In this document: positions 1-10,335 of the stretch, piece after piece | How the letters are laid out: each line of letters opens with the position of its first letter | Numbering within the stretch: position 1 is the first letter of the stretch | NCBI GenBank assembly: GCA_907163375.1 | Contig: CAJQUW010005334.1 | Location: forward strand, 310,001-374,000 | DNA length: 64,000 bases | DNA from: Prostheceraeus crozeri | Lineage: Eukaryota > Platyhelminthes > Polycladida > Euryleptidae | Direction of reading: 5' to 3' | The notes under the pieces: generated by a model | The model's input: only the letters and a program-made list of their open reading frames with translations | The model's database searches: none | What the model was told of the DNA's origin: nothing | Program-made: the position numbers and the translations under genes

Positions 1-3000
1 CACACCCATTCCACAGAGCTTTACACTGACATCACTGTCACTCCAACGCTGAGCAAGTTTCCCTTGAGAGGCTCGTTCGCGACTATGAGTTAGAAAGCTG
101 TGAACCTGTGCAAGATATTCATCCTTTCTTGATGAATAATATAGGCTTGATTCATCAAATGTTGGCGAGCTTAGATAGATTTTTACTCAAAGGCATGTTC
201 TATCTCACTGCTCGTTTCAATAAGGTAGACAGTAGCACGGGAGAAGTAGAGTCCACTGTGACCATTAGGATAGCCTCATGTGCTGCTGATCTCATAGGTG
301 ATGTAAACGAGTGGATAGAGAGACATGCGACCTATCTCGTCAGCAACTTAAATAAATTTAATGAAAGAGACAGCGGTCTGGTGTTTGATGGGATAGAGAA
401 AGTAGACATTAAAATCAATCTTTTAGAAAATTTACAAGAGAGCGGCTGTTTCAGCCTACCCAAAGCACTGGCTAGCAGAAAGGCTGTCATCAATGTAGAT
501 TGTCAGTCCCAGTGTTTCAAGTATGCCGTCCTCTCCATTCTTCACTATAATGATATAGGTATACATCATCAAAGAGTCACCAAGTATTGTGAATTGAAGG
601 ATGAGCTTCAGTTCGACGGGCTAGATATCAGCACATTAGATTTTAAGGACATCACCCAATTTGAAAAACTCAACAACATTAAGATCGTCGTCCATCTCTG
701 GGAAAAAGGTCTGAAGGGCGTTAGGTATGACAACCGCCAAAGTAACTTCGACCGGGTTGTCGTTCGCCTCCTAGTGTATAGCGACAACCACCCAGAATGA
801 CATTATTGTGGCATTCCTAAAATTTCAAAGTTATACCATCATCAAGCAACCTATGGGAATAATTTTTATTACTGTGATCGTTGTACACGACGTTTCACAT
901 CCAAACCATTTTTTGAACACCATTACGAGTGGTGCTCTCGGGGTAAACTTCAAATGGAAGTCATGCCCAAAGATAAATTTTTTAGGTATGAGGAAATCGG
1001 CAATGAGCTCAGTCCCATATGCACCATCTATGCGGACATTGAATGTTACATTGAACAAGAAGACCGAACACATCAGCCAGCAGCTATTGCCTGTTATGAT
1101 GTATGGTATCGATATTATAGGAATCAAAATAAAATACATGTGTGGCAAGGCGAGGAGTGCGTTGAAAACTTCCTCAACTTTTTAGATAGGAAAGCCCGTT
1201 TTCATCAACGGTATGAAACGGAGCTGACTAGGAAACCCATGTGCTTCACAGAAGCCGATCAACTCAAATTTGATAGGACCACGGAATGTCCCCGCTGCTG
1301 TTCATCCTTTGATGATCAGCAACATAAGAAAGTGAGGGACCATTGCCATCTCAGTGGTAAATTTAGGTCTGCCTTATGCAGTAAATGTAATATGAAGCTT
1401 AGACTCAAAAAGCGAACGCTTCCCGTCATCTTCTATAACTTTAAATGTTATGATGCTCACATCATCATTCGCCATGGATTCAGTAAAATGAAATCCTGGT
1501 CTTCAAAAGTGATTGCACAAAGTAAGGAAAAACTTATGTGCATCACTGCCAAGGAGCAAGTCGACAAACCGCTGAGGGGAAGCCTGTCTTCTATGACATA
1601 AAGTTTCTAGATAGTTTTCAATTTATGTCTTCTTACTCTGCCGCGTTAGCTAAAAATTTAGAAACACTTCCCCTCACTCAACATTTAAAGAAAGACTATC
1701 CCAACATAAGTGAAAGTCTCATGCGACGGAAAAGAGTGTTTCCTTATAGCTATTTTAGTTCAATGGACACATTGAAGGAGACATCCCTTCCGTCTATCCG
1801 TCTTTCGATAAATTTAAAAATGATTTGACGGGTGAGCACTGTTTGCTGGATGATTATAGGCACGCAGAGCAAGCATGGTTAGAATTTAGGTGTCGCACTT
1901 TTGTTGACTACATGCTTGCCTACTTAAAATTAGACGTCTATCTGTTGGCTGACGTGTTTGAGACTTTTAGGAAAGGCACATTAGAACAGGACATCTTAGA
2001 CCCCGTCCATTTTGTTAGTCTGCCGGTTCTGTCCTATCATTCAGCCTTCAAGATGACGAAAAAGAGCATTCATTTACTACAAGATGCAGAAATGTACACG
2101 TTATTTGAACGTGGTATTATGGGTTCGCTTAACGTTTGTTAACAAACATGTTGTAAACAACACCCAAGACATAGGATCGACCACGCATTTAATGTACATA
2201 GGCCAGAATAATTTATATGGGAGTTCATTATCCAAGCCTTTACCACAGTCTGACTTCCAATGGGTAGAGCCCCATGACATTGAACACTTTTCCAATCCAG
2301 CACACATCATGGCACTGGGAGATGAGGCCGACATATGTCATTTGTTTAAAGTCGATCTCATCTATCCAGAATGCATTAAGAATAAGACAGTTGATTTTCC
2401 ACTCGCACCCGAATCTGGCATAGTCAGTCCAGATATGTTCTCTCCCTTTATGGAAGAACACAATAAGAAATATGAGGCGCAAAATGACTTAAAATATAAA
2501 CCCTCTAGGAAGTTGTTGCTCCCAATTGAACAAGCAGCAGTACATCGTGCACTATTCCATCCTCAAATTCTATCTAGGTATGGGGATGCAACTTGACAAA
2601 GTCCATCGCGCTCTCCAGTTTAGGCAGAAGCCCTGTCTAAAACCATATATAGAGTTTAATAGCAAGAAACGGGTTGAATCCAAGAATTTTTTCGAAAAGG
2701 ACTTCTTTAAATTTAAGAATAATGCCCTCTTTGGTAAAACCATGGAGGATGTAAGAAAGCGCATGGACTATCGTATCGTGACTGATCTGGAAACTAGTAT
2801 CAAGTTATGCCTCTCTGCGCTGTTTTGTCACCATGATGTCATTTCTGAAGACATTACTGGTTTTAAAATGCTAAATTCAAAGTAGAACTTTGCAAGCCCA
2901 TTTATGTCGGTCAAGCTGTCTTGGATCACTCCAAGTTAGAAATGCACAAGTTATATTACCACACTTTTAGGTCTTGTCCATTGATCCAACATGTGGAATT

Positions 3001-3540
3001 AGTAGGAAGTGATACAGACAGCTTCTTCCTGGCTTTGACAACCACTAGCCAAGTCAAGCCAGGAAGACATTTTAAAATATTTAGCACCCAAGTTTGATAG
3101 TTCCAACTATCCCACTGACCATCCGCTTTACTCTACCACAAATAAAGCGAAGCTTGGCTGCTTCAAGGATGAGTGTGCCGGCAAAGAGATAGAGGAGATG
3201 ATCTTGCTTCGCCCCAAAATGTACTCCATGAAGCTAAAATCCTCAGAGCTTTCTATTAAACGGGCGAAAGGCATCTCGAAGTCAATCGTTAGAAAAATGA
3301 CACAGGGACTATCAAGATGCCTTAGATTCACTTAAAATTAAAAAAGTAGAAATGACTATTTTAAGATCTCAGTCGCATCAAGTCAGAACGACGTTTAGGA
3401 AGCGAGGTCTCTCAGCTTGGGAAGATAAGCGATGCTGGATGAGTCCTAATCACTCACTACCTTATGGCCATCCAGACACACATTTACCACCACCCAAGAG
3501 ACAGAAACTTTCTCCTCCTCCGTCCGGCGATGTTTGATGA
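1..3540 (+). pseudogene. polB: Family B DNA polymerase region of copy A (broken)
   Basis: Part of the fossil element. In order: an N-terminal region of Polinton-type PolB proteins (108-800) ending in a conserved block around GCFSLPKALASRKAVINV; a zinc/HNH-like module with CPRCCSSF and RDHCHLSGKFRSALCSKCN (about 1285-1395); exonuclease motifs YADIECY (about 1030), FYNFKCYDAH (about 1430) and YLKLDVYLLADVF (about 1921); the NNLYG polymerase motif (about 2205); the YIVHYSILKFYLGMG block (about 2540); motif B KFKNNALFGKTM (about 2710); and motif C GSDTDSFF (about 3008). This is the order known for protein-primed PolB of Polintons, adintoviruses and bidnaviruses. The region lies in several frames and is broken. 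Confidence 0.85.
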
Positions 3541-4700
3541 TGAATGCTTTCTCTCTGTTGTGGTTGATGCTTTGCTTTTTCACTCCATGGCGTTTTCTAT
3601 GGGGCGTTGTGAGTGAGTGCCTTGTAACATGCGTCCAACTCCTGATCACTTCATATCATGACTTGCATATCAACTGGTTTTCCTGACTTTGTTTTCTCCC
3701 TACACATTAGTGACTTTGTTTTCTCCCTGTACATGAGTGACTTTGCTTTCTCCGGTGACGTCAGCCATAAAAACTTTGTTTTCTGCTACCATCAGTATGA
3801 CCTATGTGCGGTGCTATGAAAATCGGCTGTGATGATGAATAACATATCATGTACATACTGTGTCGTTTTCCTTTTGACATAAAGATGGGATTCTCACTCA
3901 ATAAATGGAAGTAAAAGTTTTGAACATTTTGTAAGATGGGTATGGCTAGAAATAAAGTTGATGATTGTGAAGTTAGAAATAAAGTTGATGATTGTAAAAT
4001 TTGAATTAATATTAGAATCATTTCAGAGTTTGTAAGATAGGTAAAGTATAAAATAAAGTTACAACCATGTCGCTGTTTGTAAGATAGGTGAAATATAAAT
4101 GAAGTCAGAATCACTGCACTGTTTGTAAAGTTAGAAATAAAGTTGACGTTTATAAAGTTAGAAACAAAGTTGATTATTGTAAAGTTAGAAATAAAGTTGA
4201 TGATTGTAAAGTTTGAATTAATGTTAGAATCATTTCAGAGTTTGCAAGATAGACAAAATATAAGATAAAGTCAAAACCATGTTAGAGCTTGCAAGTCATC
4301 ATCCTCACCAACGAATGTAACATCATGACAATTTCTTCGGCTTAGGAAACATCAACCACTTTAGTGACTCATGTCTATAAATAGCTCTGACTCATGAAGT
4401 GTTAAGGCGCCAGTCAGCTAGATAAGAATCTAATCAGTCTTGTTCAACCTTTTCACCAACACGTGTGTGTGTGGGCGTGTCATTCAACATCGATGGCGCC
4501 TCATGTCAGACAGCGTAACCTTTTCACCGACACGTGTGTGGGCGTTATTTATCAGACAAAGCGATGGCGCCTCACGTCAGACAGCGTGACCTTTTCACCG
4601 ACAAATGTATGGGCATCATTTCATGTCTATAAATAGCACTGACTCATTCAAAACACATCATGTGATTAACACGATTCTATTAACTGTGACTCATACAGAT
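3541..4700. repeat. Convergence zone of copy A: degenerate short repeats, TATA boxes, three 68-bp-type units
   Basis: No gene. Between the + strand polymerase and the minus-strand block lie about four copies of a GTGACTTTGTTTTCTCC-type unit (about 3675-3785), many degenerate units built around GTTAGAAATAAAGTTGATG (about 3940-4260), and three imperfect units of the sequence that forms the 68-bp array in copy B (about 4440-4620). Two TATAAATAG boxes on the + strand (4376-4384 and 4628-4636) sit in a conserved block that also contains TGACTCAT. The many AATAAA words could serve as poly(A) signals for either converging unit. Confidence 0.7.
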
Positions 4701-5379
4701 AACGCATTAAAGATTTAACAATGTCAGCTACTTTACTGATATCACGTAAACCGGTCATGATACAATGTCCGTTGTGAAACACTGCAATATGTATAGGATG
4801 TCACTTCCGAATCAGAGCAGCAGGAAAGAGTTCAGTTTCATAGAATCTACAATTATTACTGGTTTTAATGTTTCCTAGATTCACTAACATCTTCAATTGA
4901 ACAGACACTACTATATTCTTCAATGTCAGGGAACTGCGACGTAGATGAGGCATGAGTGTTCGCATTTTCTTGACTACTTCGTAACACATGGACTGCATCA
5001 CGAAATGAGAAAGGCTTCCTAGGACTTCTATTTTGCCGCAGCGAAAGATTTGAAGATTTCGACCGTTGCGCGAATGACCAACATTTGCGGACGACCGCGA
5101 TGATAGACTGAATCGGGTAGATGGGCGTGCAACTGTTCTAAATCGATGTCTCTTCTGAGATTCATTTCGCGCATGGCGTTGATGATGCGGATAGGGAGCA
5201 TGATTCACAAATGACATGAGGGTTGAGTGAACTTCCCTTTTATACTTTTCCCATGAGTGTTTTGGAATTACGATGTAGCAGTGATCATTATGTAGAATCA
5301 TCTCTTGAATGCGAATAAATACAATGCCGTCTCCTACGTTAATGACACGACAAGAGTTGGATAGGATTACGCGATGCAT
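4700..5379 (-). pseudogene. TBP-like (TATA-binding-protein fold) gene, copy A (broken)
   Basis: Counterpart of the open gene at 32667-33206 in copy B. The fossil copy keeps most of the two TBP-type repeats: a first-repeat end around GRNLQIFRCGKIEVLGS and a second-repeat start around LKNIVVSVQLKMLVNLGN, followed by ETELFPAALIRK. A TATAAAAGGG box lies at 5235-5244 on the minus strand, just upstream of the expected start. It is the gene nearest the convergence zone. The TBP assignment is by pattern (two repeats of NIV.....L.L..L and FxSGKIxxTG), not by alignment search. Confidence 0.6.
5235..5244 (-). promoter_or_regulatory. TATA box of the TBP-like gene, copy A
   Basis: TATAAAAGGG on the minus strand. 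It lies about 30-40 bases before the position matching the copy B start codon of the TBP-like gene, and the same box is preserved in copy B. Confidence 0.55.
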
Positions 5380-5645
5380 CCTTCGTAGTTAAAAGCGTTC
5401 TAGAGATATTTGAAGTTGACGTTTCGTATCATGAAATGTAACACACTGACGTTTACATGATACATAGAGGCATGCTGATAATTTCCACATGTTTTAAACC
5501 TGAGTGAAGAAGGGTATGCCTAAGAAAGGAGGAGAGTGGTGTTCATGTGTGGCATGGTGAGTGTAAATTTTTCTTTCTTGATAAGGTGGCCGTTAGGCCG
5601 TGGTCTCACAAAGACCGATGGTGCGTTCTCAGTGTGTGGAGAGTG

Positions 5646-6302
5646 TTACTGTAGTTGATCATCATCAACATGGACATCAGTTTTAAAGGTTATGGAGACA
5701 AGATGGGGATTCAACGTAAACAACCTTCCGTCCCTGCGCGGACCCATGTAGATGGTTTGAATTTTAATTTCAAATGAGTAGAATCCTTTTCCTAAAATGG
5801 GGAGTGGTTTGCAATTGAGTAAATCGAATTCGCTGCCCTCCTTTTCATGGATGATGAGACAGTGTCTATCCATATGAACATACATGTATCGTCTTTCCAT
5901 GATGGGAACTTGTGGCCGCTTCCCATTGTGTCGAACAATTTCTTTGGGAATGGTGAGATTTTCTTTCAGGAATGTTTCAAGAGTATTGAATTGTAACCGT
6001 GTCCAATAGTATAACGGTAAACACACGGCCAGTCCATACTTTGTTGACATAACCTTTAGATAATCTATCCGATGACTTGGTGTTTTTATGGTCACAGCTT
6101 CTCCATCATGAGTTATCTTTTGATTGAAAGCATTTTTACCCGATGCTAAAGTAAGGGAGTTCAGTGTACCCAGTGCGAGAGTAAAGGAGTTGATGGCTTC
6201 CAGCAACTGCATGGTTAGAGCAAGGACGGAAATGATTGCCATGAGCTCAGTCGTCCGTTTATAACCAGACCTAGCTCCAATCACATGCGTTTCCCTTTTC
6301 AC
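5646..6302 (-). CDS. Unknown element protein with N-terminal membrane segment (copy A)
   Basis: Open frame of 218 residues in the minus block of the fossil element. Near the N-terminus is a hydrophobic stretch (about residues 20-50, LMAIISVLALTMQLLEAI), followed by a soluble domain with WTRLQFNTLETFLKEN, MERRYMYVHMDRHCLIIHEK and a C-terminal LGKGFYSFEI...MGPRRDGRLFTLN block. The last block recurs in the gene region at 8130-8689, so the two look like paralogues. I do not recognise the family; a minor structural or membrane protein is possible but unproven. A TATAAATAGG box lies upstream at 6374-6383. In copy B this gene is interrupted by the displaced polymerase block. Confidence 0.55.
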   Translation of the reverse strand: MKRETHVIGARSGYKRTTELMAIISVLALTMQLLEAINSFTLALGTLNSLTLASGKNAFNQKITHDGEAVTIKTPSHRIDYLKVMSTKYGLAVCLPLYYWTRLQFNTLETFLKENLTIPKEIVRHNGKRPQVPIMERRYMYVHMDRHCLIIHEKEGSEFDLLNCKPLPILGKGFYSFEIKIQTIYMGPRRDGRLFTLNPHLVSITFKTDVHVDDDQLQ

Positions 6303-6373
6303 GTTTCCCTGTCTTTGTTATGTGACAAAGAATTATCACACGTGAACTTTTGACTGCGTGGGTGGAAAGCTTT

Positions 6374-6383
6374 CCTATTTATA
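6374..6383 (-). promoter_or_regulatory. TATA box before the 218-residue membrane-protein gene
   Basis: TATAAATAGG on the minus strand, about 70 bases upstream of the start at 6302. Two TGACTCAT words lie further upstream (6494-6501 and 6559-6566). Confidence 0.5.
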
Positions 6384-6674
6384 CACAAAGTCGTTCTAGT
6401 CCTCACAATGACTTTAGTGACACACCCCTTCTAGCGAACAAAGACGCATTCATTTATCCAAGTAAGAGCCTGATAGTAATGCACAAAGCGCAATGACTCA
6501 TGCTGTGACACGCCCTTTTCTCGAACAAAGACGCATTCATTTATCTAACAAAGCGCAATGACTCATGTTGCTCTATACACTATTACAAAATACTCAGTGA
6601 AAAGAAGTCTTTATTGCATCTACACAATGTGTCGAGCATTAAACAAGTCGTGGATGTAAACACACTCAGTTGAA

Positions 6675-7064
6675 TCATGATATGTTTAACAACGTACGCA
6701 TTTCCTTCCATCGTCTCTCTATTCTCTCCATAACTTTCTCCATATGACGACCATAAAATTGATCACTAAGAGTAATCCATTCTGTGCAATAAGATCCAAA
6801 ACGAAGTGGTTTTTGCAAATTTTTCAACTCAACATAAGCAACGAGTCTACCCTTTACATCTTGAGGTTGTAAACTCTCCATCAATCTTTTGAAGAGAGGA
6901 AGGCTTTCAGTTAGCACTACTTTCATATCATTCATCTTTACTTTAAATGTAAGTTTCCAATCTTGTAAAAATCCATCGAATCCTTGTTGATCAAGTGTCA
7001 AATGACACATGTGGTTACTTAAGGTACGATGCGTCATCATAAACGTTGTGACTATAGATTTCAC
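6675..7064 (-). CDS. Small element protein resembling the PolB N-terminal domain (copy A)
   Basis: Open frame of 129 residues in the fossil minus block. The stretch LFKRLMESLQPQDVKGRLVA, followed by a strand-rich segment and FYGRHMEKVMERIERRW, resembles the N-terminal region of the element's own polymerase (LLKGMFYLTARF...IERHATYLVSNL) and two other short genes (about 9290-9775, 26156-26479). I infer a small paralogous family derived from, or shared with, the polymerase N-terminus. Its function is unknown. The counterpart in copy B is at 36170-36502. Confidence 0.5.
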   Translation of the reverse strand: MKSIVTTFMMTHRTLSNHMCHLTLDQQGFDGFLQDWKLTFKVKMNDMKVVLTESLPLFKRLMESLQPQDVKGRLVAYVELKNLQKPLRFGSYCTEWITLSDQFYGRHMEKVMERIERRWKEMRTLLNIS

Positions 7065-7188
7065 ATTGCTTCAATGACCTCCACTATGAATAAAAAAGAA
7101 ATAACAATCATGTTGCACTGTCAGTTTATTCAACACCAGACAAAATTTACAAGTACAGAATACACTTAATAAAATGATCATAACTCAT

Positions 7189-7640
7189 TCACAAGGAATA
7201 AAAACGTGTTTTACATAGACCCATGCTGTTGCCAATAATATAGATACAGTTCATAAACGTCATAGAGACTACAATGCCAGCGTGAAGAGGGTTTTGCAAT
7301 GTAGGTAGCTTTATTTCTAGTAATACAATGGGATGGTGGTCTGTAAAGGTGATGTCTCTCACAGAAACATACAGCCATATCAAAAATCATTTCATCTCTA
7401 AACTTCTTTTGATCACAATGCATATGATAGTCTTGTCTTACACGATCTACCCAACATGGTAAATATAAATTATCAATGTGCAACTGAAGGGTTGCTGCTT
7501 CTCGTTCAGAATCATTTCCTAATATTTTAACAATATGAAAACTTGACAGTTACAGTTTGAAATCACTTATCAAATACGTTTCATTCACAAATCCAATATG
7601 AATTAAAATAGAAGGATCAAGTCCATGTACATGACGCCGT
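7189..7640 (-). pseudogene. Unknown His/Cys/Tyr-rich element protein, copy A (broken)
   Basis: Counterpart of the open 139-residue frame at 36662-37081. Recognisable pieces include FRDEMIFDMAVCF and RPPSHCITRNKATYIAK, plus SRWHCSLYDVYELYLYY at the C-terminus. No family is recognised. The gene is broken in this copy. Confidence 0.45.
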
Positions 7641-7794
7641 GACCATTCGTCTTTGTGTGGAGGACAGTAGGCAAATCTATAATACACTAGCAACAGTTTG
7701 ATCACTTTCTCTCATTGCAATAGCACTCAATTCCTGCATGGGTGTTCCCTCACTGTCCATGAAGACGACAACCTACAATATCAAAAAGACTTAA

Positions 7795-8130
7795 TTACAA
7801 AATAATACATTGAGTAGGAACTTTACAAGGATGTCTGTCCTTCAAATAACAAAAGATACATGCAACATGATTGCAATGTATTAATTGAATGTAACGCACA
7901 AGACCGCGTTTTCCACATTCATTACAAACTAACTGATTACAATACTTAAGATTTCTCTTTGGTGGTAACACGATCTTTCTTTGATGCGCGACGACGTTTA
8001 GGTTTGGTGACAGGTTCTTGACACTCTTTGACACAAGAATCAATGACTTTCTCAATGTGATCAAGACCTGTTAGCTCAGGTTGATGATGAATTTGAGCAA
8101 TGTGCAAATTAAGAGAAATCAAATTACCGT
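7795..8130 (-). CDS. RING-like zinc-binding element protein (copy A)
   Basis: The open frame spans 7795-8064. Its C-terminal 45 residues hold the pattern C-x2-C (CNECGK), then C-x-H-x2-C-x2-C (CNHVACIFC), then a final Cys (HPCKVPTQC). This looks like a RING or other treble-type zinc module. A basic stretch precedes it (RKIVLPPKRN here; KPKRRRVSKK in copy B at 37254-37580). Role unknown; it could be a ubiquitin ligase or a nucleic-acid-binding finger. Confidence 0.5.
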
Positions 8131-8689
8131 CAGATTAATGAGGTCCCATAGAAACAGCAGGCACCTCAATACGAAAGGAATAAAAGCCTGCACCTAGTGT
8201 TGACAATTCTGTTTCAACTCACTGTTCAACTGTCACTCCTGAAGTGACTTTACAATACTTGCTTTGCAAAATTAAGCAGCAAGTGCCGCGATACAAAGGT
8301 TTACAATAAGAAGTTTTCTTTTCTGGACACAACTGTAATAGTTCAATGGGAATAAGAGCCTTTTGCCTCATAACGTCTTCTAAAATGTCAAGCTGCTGAT
8401 GCAACCAATAATCAATAGGGATACTCAGGTTTTGACCGCAACGATTTACTTGCGTATCCATTTTTGATAAGTATACCGCTGGCGTTTGAAGATAGAGTCA
8501 AACACCGTTGTAGCGCACTTGTTGTTTGTAGGTGGGATAGCTTTGAATTACCTTTTCAATTTTCGGATTCCACAGCTCGAGATGTTGAGGATTCAGTGAT
8601 GCAGCAGTTGGAGTAGGATTCATGGCCATGGCAGTCTGTAACGAAAGAATACCACTAAGTACATTCATGATCATCAGAGAAAAGAACAT
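8130..8689 (-). pseudogene. Second unknown membrane-anchored element protein, copy A (broken)
   Basis: Two open pieces (8219-8461 and 8498-8689) with further coding-like sequence down to about 8130. The N-terminus is hydrophobic (FFSLMIMNVLSGILSL); downstream blocks include PIDYWLHQQLDILEDVM and a LGAGFYSFRIEV block matching the LGKGFYSFEI block of the gene at 5646-6302. Both copies A and B are broken here. Confidence 0.5.
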
Positions 8690-8752
8690 TGTTAGCTTAG
8701 CAGTGACATATGAGGCGGCCCTTACGAGGACCTTTTGGGGCGTTCACATGAT

Positions 8753-8992
8753 TTAAAGCTTATCACCAAAGTCTAAGTCTTCGTCATCGTCCAGTAAATT
8801 AAATGTCTTGGGCTTAGGACCCGAATTGAGTTTCAATTCCCTAAAAGACTTAAAGGTAAAGCGTCTAGGTGGTGGAGGCGGTGGTGGCGATGGTTCAACA
8901 AAATAAGCTTGTACAATCATCAGCAACACACTCTCCTGCGTCTCTCTTCTAAAATGCTGGTAAGGTTTAGGCCACACAGTCATGACACTCAC
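8753..8992 (-). CDS. Short proline-rich, acidic-tailed element protein (copy A)
   Basis: Open frame of 79 residues: a hydrophobic N-terminal third, a run of seven or more prolines (PSPPPPPPPRRF), a basic middle and an acidic tail (LLDDDEDLDFGDKL). The corresponding sequence in copy B is about 38215-38450. No family recognised; the composition suggests a short linker or virion-associated peptide, but this is a guess. Confidence 0.4.
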   Translation of the reverse strand: MSVMTVWPKPYQHFRRETQESVLLMIVQAYFVEPSPPPPPPPRRFTFKSFRELKLNSGPKPKTFNLLDDDEDLDFGDKL

Positions 8993-9289
8993 TTGTAAAT
9001 TTGCAAACAGGATTGATCAGACAAAGTTGAGAGGGGAGAATGGCTTGAGCAAGTCACACACGCTTTCCAAGTCAAGAGAATGAAATGAAGAGAAAATGGG
9101 GAGATGTCTGCTTTTATAGTCTCCTGCGAATCCACATTTGACACTATGAGAGCCAATCAGAGACCTCCGTTTCTCTCCTGACTTCGTTGCGGCAGGGAAA
9201 AGGAGGCACGCGGACGACTGACTCATGAATGCTTTTTCCAAATCTTGTAGTCAAATCTAGTTTAGCACATTGAGTTGAATATGAATGTG

Positions 9290-9775
9290 TTTTATGCGAC
9301 ATAAGAGCAAGGTGGATCCATACTCATGAAATGAATCTAGTCGAGATGCAATTTTTGCCATGTGTCGCTGATAGAAATCTTTGGGATCTTGTATCATCTC
9401 TGCAGAATAGGATGCAAAATTAAACACTACACGCTCACCTGCATGTTCATCAGTCGCTTTCTCAAATTCAATCTCTGCAACTTATCGTCCTTTCACATCT
9501 TTATTTATCAAACTGTTCATGAGCTGCTGGAAAACGAAGTAACCTTTAGCGATAGCAAATTCTAAGTCTGCCTTTTCATGATGAAAGGAGATGATGTAGT
9601 CCCTAATCATACCACGAAGACTTTGTCTATGAAAACGTAGTGAACAAAATTCATTCGTAAACTTTACTGCTTCTGTCATCTTTCTTCCTTTCACTTCGCA
9701 GACATAGCATGAATGACATTCAGGTGTAACACGCTGATTCCAAATCTCTGTTTTCCCGTCCGAGGCTTGGATCAC
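9290..9775 (-). pseudogene. Paralogue of the PolB N-terminal domain next to the right terminal repeat (broken)
   Basis: The open part is 9482-9775 (97 residues, with a CHSCYVCEVKGRKM start region), with coding-like sequence continuing to about 9290. The pattern of FQQLMNSLINKDVKGR followed by FYQRHMAKIASRLDSFHEYG matches the genes at 6675-7064 and 26156-26479. It is the last gene before the terminal repeat. It corresponds by content to the gene beside the left repeat of copy B. Confidence 0.45.
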
Positions 9776-9788
9776 CCGCTGGAGCGAT

Positions 9789-10335
9789 TTTCGTAATAAT
9801 TCTAACTCTGTCGTTTTTCATCAATGTCCAAAATTTTCAATGACGTCTCACAGTTAAACGAAGGCAGATAGGAACAAGCCGTGTCTTCGACTGAATTTGT
9901 CTCACTCTCAGCTTTCAAACGAGCTATTGCACGACTTTGTACGATCTCTAACACCAAAGTTGGAAGATCGTTGCCGAGGGGGCTCAGAACTTTTTCTCTC
10001 CGATTGAGCTGGAAAGAAGTTCCTAAACCCAACATTGGCCAAAACGTCCGAATTTGCACTCCATTTTCCCATCCGAGACCTCCTTCATGTCGAAAAACGA
10101 CTTTTCTCATCCCAAAACATCCAACACCTGCCTTTTCCAACTCTGACGTTTTCCTGCCATTTTCCTCCCTCAACCCACGAAAATTGGACCAAACTGAGCT
10201 TTCCATTGCATTTTTCTCACTCTTAGCTTTCAAATCAGCTATTGCACGACTTTCTACGATCTCTAACACCAAAGTTGGAAGTTTGACAGGAGGGGGGAGG
10301 TCAGAACTTTTTCTCGTCGATCTCGCTCGTTGGTA
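9789..10335. repeat. Right terminal repeat of copy A, with internal duplicated unit
   Basis: Matches the left terminal repeat of copy B (reverse orientation) through blocks such as TCTAACTCTGTCGTTTTT, GCTTTCAAACGAGCTAT and CTTTTCTCATCCCAAAAC. Within it a block of about 100 bases (9898-10005) recurs at about 10220-10315, so the unit is partly tandem with a spacing near 320 bases. Where homology to a P-element transposase frame starts (about 10336), I place the end of the element. Open frames seen here on both strands are not genes. Confidence 0.6.

Larger units (their letters stand above)
1..10335. mobile_element. Fossil PolB-bearing Polinton/adintovirus-like element, copy A (left end outside window)
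   Basis: Element with a + strand protein-primed family B DNA polymerase region (1-3540), a repeat-rich convergence zone (3541-4700), a minus-strand block of about seven small genes (4700-9780) and a terminal repeat (about 9789-10335). The sequence opens inside the polymerase unit, so the left terminus and left repeat lie off the window. Nearly the whole copy is matched collinearly by copy B at 28848-38700, with a few percent divergence by eye and one displaced block. The polymerase and several small genes are broken in roughly ten or more places, so this is a fossil, probably young. I see no recognisable integrase, packaging ATPase, protease or capsid. The Polinton/adintovirus assignment rests on the polymerase and on the long terminal repeats of copy B. 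Confidence 0.75.

Noticed and set aside
831-1148. Minus-strand open frame conserved in copy B at 34108-34425
   Set aside because: It is the shadow of the polymerase region on the other strand; conservation follows from overall DNA identity.
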